A stretch of 64,000 nt of DNA from Oreohelix idahoensis (Eukaryota; Mollusca; Gastropoda; Stylommatophora; Oreohelicidae), in the NCBI GenBank assembly GCA_024509875.1, contig JAMPIV010015263.1, positions 186,001 through 250,000 on the forward strand. Reading direction: 5' to 3'. A program made the translations under genes and the position numbers. Below the pieces are notes generated by a model that did no database searches, was not told where the DNA came from, and saw only the letters and a program-made list of their open reading frames with translations. Of this stretch, positions 62,296 to 64,000 are shown in pieces. Position 1 is the stretch's first letter; every line of letters starts with the position of its first letter.

Positions 62296-64000
62296 ATATT
62301 GAGACGCTTACAAAGGATCTCACGTCTTTTCTTGTGGGTTTAGTGGTCTCTCGGGGGGCTATTCGATGTTAGTTTATCTCACTTAATTCTGTTGGTGGTC
62401 AGGGGGTCAATGTTTCCGGGGGGCTGATGGATTTGTGGGTGTCCCAGAGAATCTCTAATTTTTTTTTTTTTTCTTTACATCCAGATCGCAACATTTGGGT
62501 ATGGAGTCTGCAGCGTGATTAAAGTATTCGCAACGTTTTATGATCGATTAAACAAGCATGGCTTCAGAGAGTCTAATGTGTTACCTCCAGAATGTATGTA
62601 TGTATGCAGGATAAGGATATCATGGCGCCATGAGAATTTGGTGATGATTGCCATGGTATTATTCTAGAGGGTCCAATAATTTTTCTCAATACATTCTAGA
62701 GAAGACTCACGTTAGGCGCATTTCTTCAAGTCCCAAATGTGCAATGCATGTATTTAACGTCATAGTGTATACCCCTCTGCTGATGGTACTAAAAGACTAG
62801 GGTATGGTGGGTCTAACCTCGGAGGCACTTTCACTGAATCTGATAGAAGTATCCTTTACTCATGATCCACTTTTGACAAATATTGTAGCTTTAGGGTTTG
62901 AGTCCTGGCAAACAACTGATTTGTATCACGGCAATGGATCCCGTCCTGTCCTCCTGTTAGATAGCTCATTAGTACTCCTGTTTTATCTAGAAACAGAGTG
63001 ATATTACAAATTCTATGATACATCCAGAGTAGCAGTTTCCTTAAGAGAATAACAACACCGCGGAACTATAAACGAAGATTCACTGTGCTGAAATAATATT
63101 CCTTCCTTCAACAAAAATATGTCTATCTCTTCCTTCAAAGACTTGTCTCCTTTCTCCTTAGCAAATGGGAATCTCGAATAGGTATTCATACATAGACAGG
63201 TGGTGGGGTTTGTCTATACAGTTTCATATCATATTCCAATTAAGTTTGTATGCCCCGGTCGTCTGTCCGTTAACACCGTCTGTATGATTATCTTAGGAAC
63301 ACTGTTAGCACTACTCTTCTTTCGTGATTTTTCGTTTCGTTAAATGTGTTAACTGATTTTTCACCTGTGTCCGCTGTCAGTCACAGGATTGTAGAAAGTG
63401 ATATTTCAAAATGATGAAAGTGGTTCGCCGTTGTTATTTGCATCTCCATTGCAATGAAGACAGATTGTCAACAATTGTGTATTCCGTTCTTCCCTGATTG
63501 TGTTCTCTATTCCAAATATTTCTTCCAGGAGAGGTCACTGACATTGGATAGATTTCTTTCTTTACCCACTTCTTTATCTATCTTATAAGAAGTGTTCTAG
63601 ACACCTTCTCTATAGAATAGAACTGTATATGTGGACCTGTGCCCATCCAATTTGCTAACTATATCTAGACTACCTGGGAGTAGAAGAAGCAGTATGTACT
63701 TTCCTACCCACAGCCAATATCTCTGTCTTTAGACCTCTCCTGTTAAAAATCCGGGGGGGCGGCAGCATGTAGTTTATTCCTGTCCTGGCTTTGTCTCAAT
63801 ATTTTCATTTGCACAAGTTTCCCAGCCGAGTTTATTTAAAAACGAGTGGTCAGCTCAAAAATGTGCGTCAGACGATTCACATAGGTAGCGTGAGGGATTG
63901 GTAGATATTTTTGTCTTAATCTGCCTTTTACATCAGTCCTACGTTCTTAACAGCTGCTATACATAATGGACGCCTTATATTTTGTGGGACCTATTTGTCC
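61396..64000 (-). pseudogene. Second copy of Gypsy element 2 RNase H, RT and upstream Pol, indel-rich
   Basis: Matches 53140-55330 in order and orientation: ATGACAGACCAACGGAGT.TAATCTAGAA (61645), GCTAGCATATGGCCACTGG (61885), CATCCGTTCGCGTTCTTACA (61983), CATGTAATTCGATCTGCG (62120), AAAGGATCTCACGTCTTT (62312), GGTCCAATAATTTTTCTCA (62670), CAAACAACTGATTTGTATC (62908). No frame survives. The catalytic-box region at about 62612-62625 reads ATATCAT where the first copy has ATATCAC. It runs off the window end. Confidence 0.6.
62252..62296. repeat. Poly(C) run
   Basis: About 45 uninterrupted C residues with no counterpart in the first copy of the element, where TTTTGGTAGAAACCACATAATG stands instead. 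It is probably a sequencing or assembly artefact. Confidence 0.9.

Overview
This is eukaryotic, almost certainly metazoan, DNA: AT-rich, intron-scale non-coding stretches, and dense with animal transposable elements (APE-type and restriction-endonuclease-type LINEs, a Penelope-like element, tRNA-headed SINEs and Ty3/Gypsy LTR elements). The mixture would fit a marine invertebrate such as a mollusc, but nothing here fixes the phylum. I find no convincing single-copy host gene. Nearly every long reading frame belongs to a mobile element or to a tandem repeat.

Layout. 0-15 kb: LINE 3' fragments of several families (called LINE-A to LINE-F here), one solo LTR (1316-3255, TSD GAGAT), short tandem arrays, and unassigned DNA. 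13.6-18.3 kb: a LINE-C fragment, a restriction-endonuclease (RLE) LINE tail, and a Penelope-like element (minus strand) split by a SINE with a 10-bp target-site duplication. 19.5-24.1 kb: an almost complete LINE-A (plus strand) whose endonuclease domain is interrupted by a 5'-truncated LINE-B (minus strand). 25.4-27.6 kb: the C-terminal half of an RLE LINE flanked on both sides by (TA)n. 27.8-29 kb: 18-bp satellite-like arrays. 30.85-39.86 kb: a complete LTR retrotransposon (minus strand) with 99.6% identical LTRs, TSD GCTAT and the unusual pol order protease-integrase-RT-RNase H (Gmr1-like), with a SCAN-like Gag. 41-47.4 kb: more LINE fragments, SINEs and minisatellites. 47.4-50.5 kb: a LINE-B fragment with a 20-bp TSD, itself split by a second solo LTR (TSD CTTAC). 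50.7-64 kb: a second LTR element in tandem LTR-internal-LTR-internal form. From about 54.29 kb to the end the sequence is crowded with small, mostly insertional indels, and reads like unpolished long-read sequence.

How the parts relate. The window is a layered record of insertions: SINE into Penelope, LINE-B into LINE-A, LINE-D into LINE-E, solo LTR into the tail of LINE-B, LTR element into a SINE. Three minisatellites sit in or against LINE 3' ends, and in two of them the repeat unit can be recognised as the LINE's own sequence. The best candidates for something unusual are the Gmr1-like pol order in two elements, the RLE LINE lodged in a (TA)n tract, and the LINE-seeded minisatellites. All domain calls are by eye; no database search was possible.
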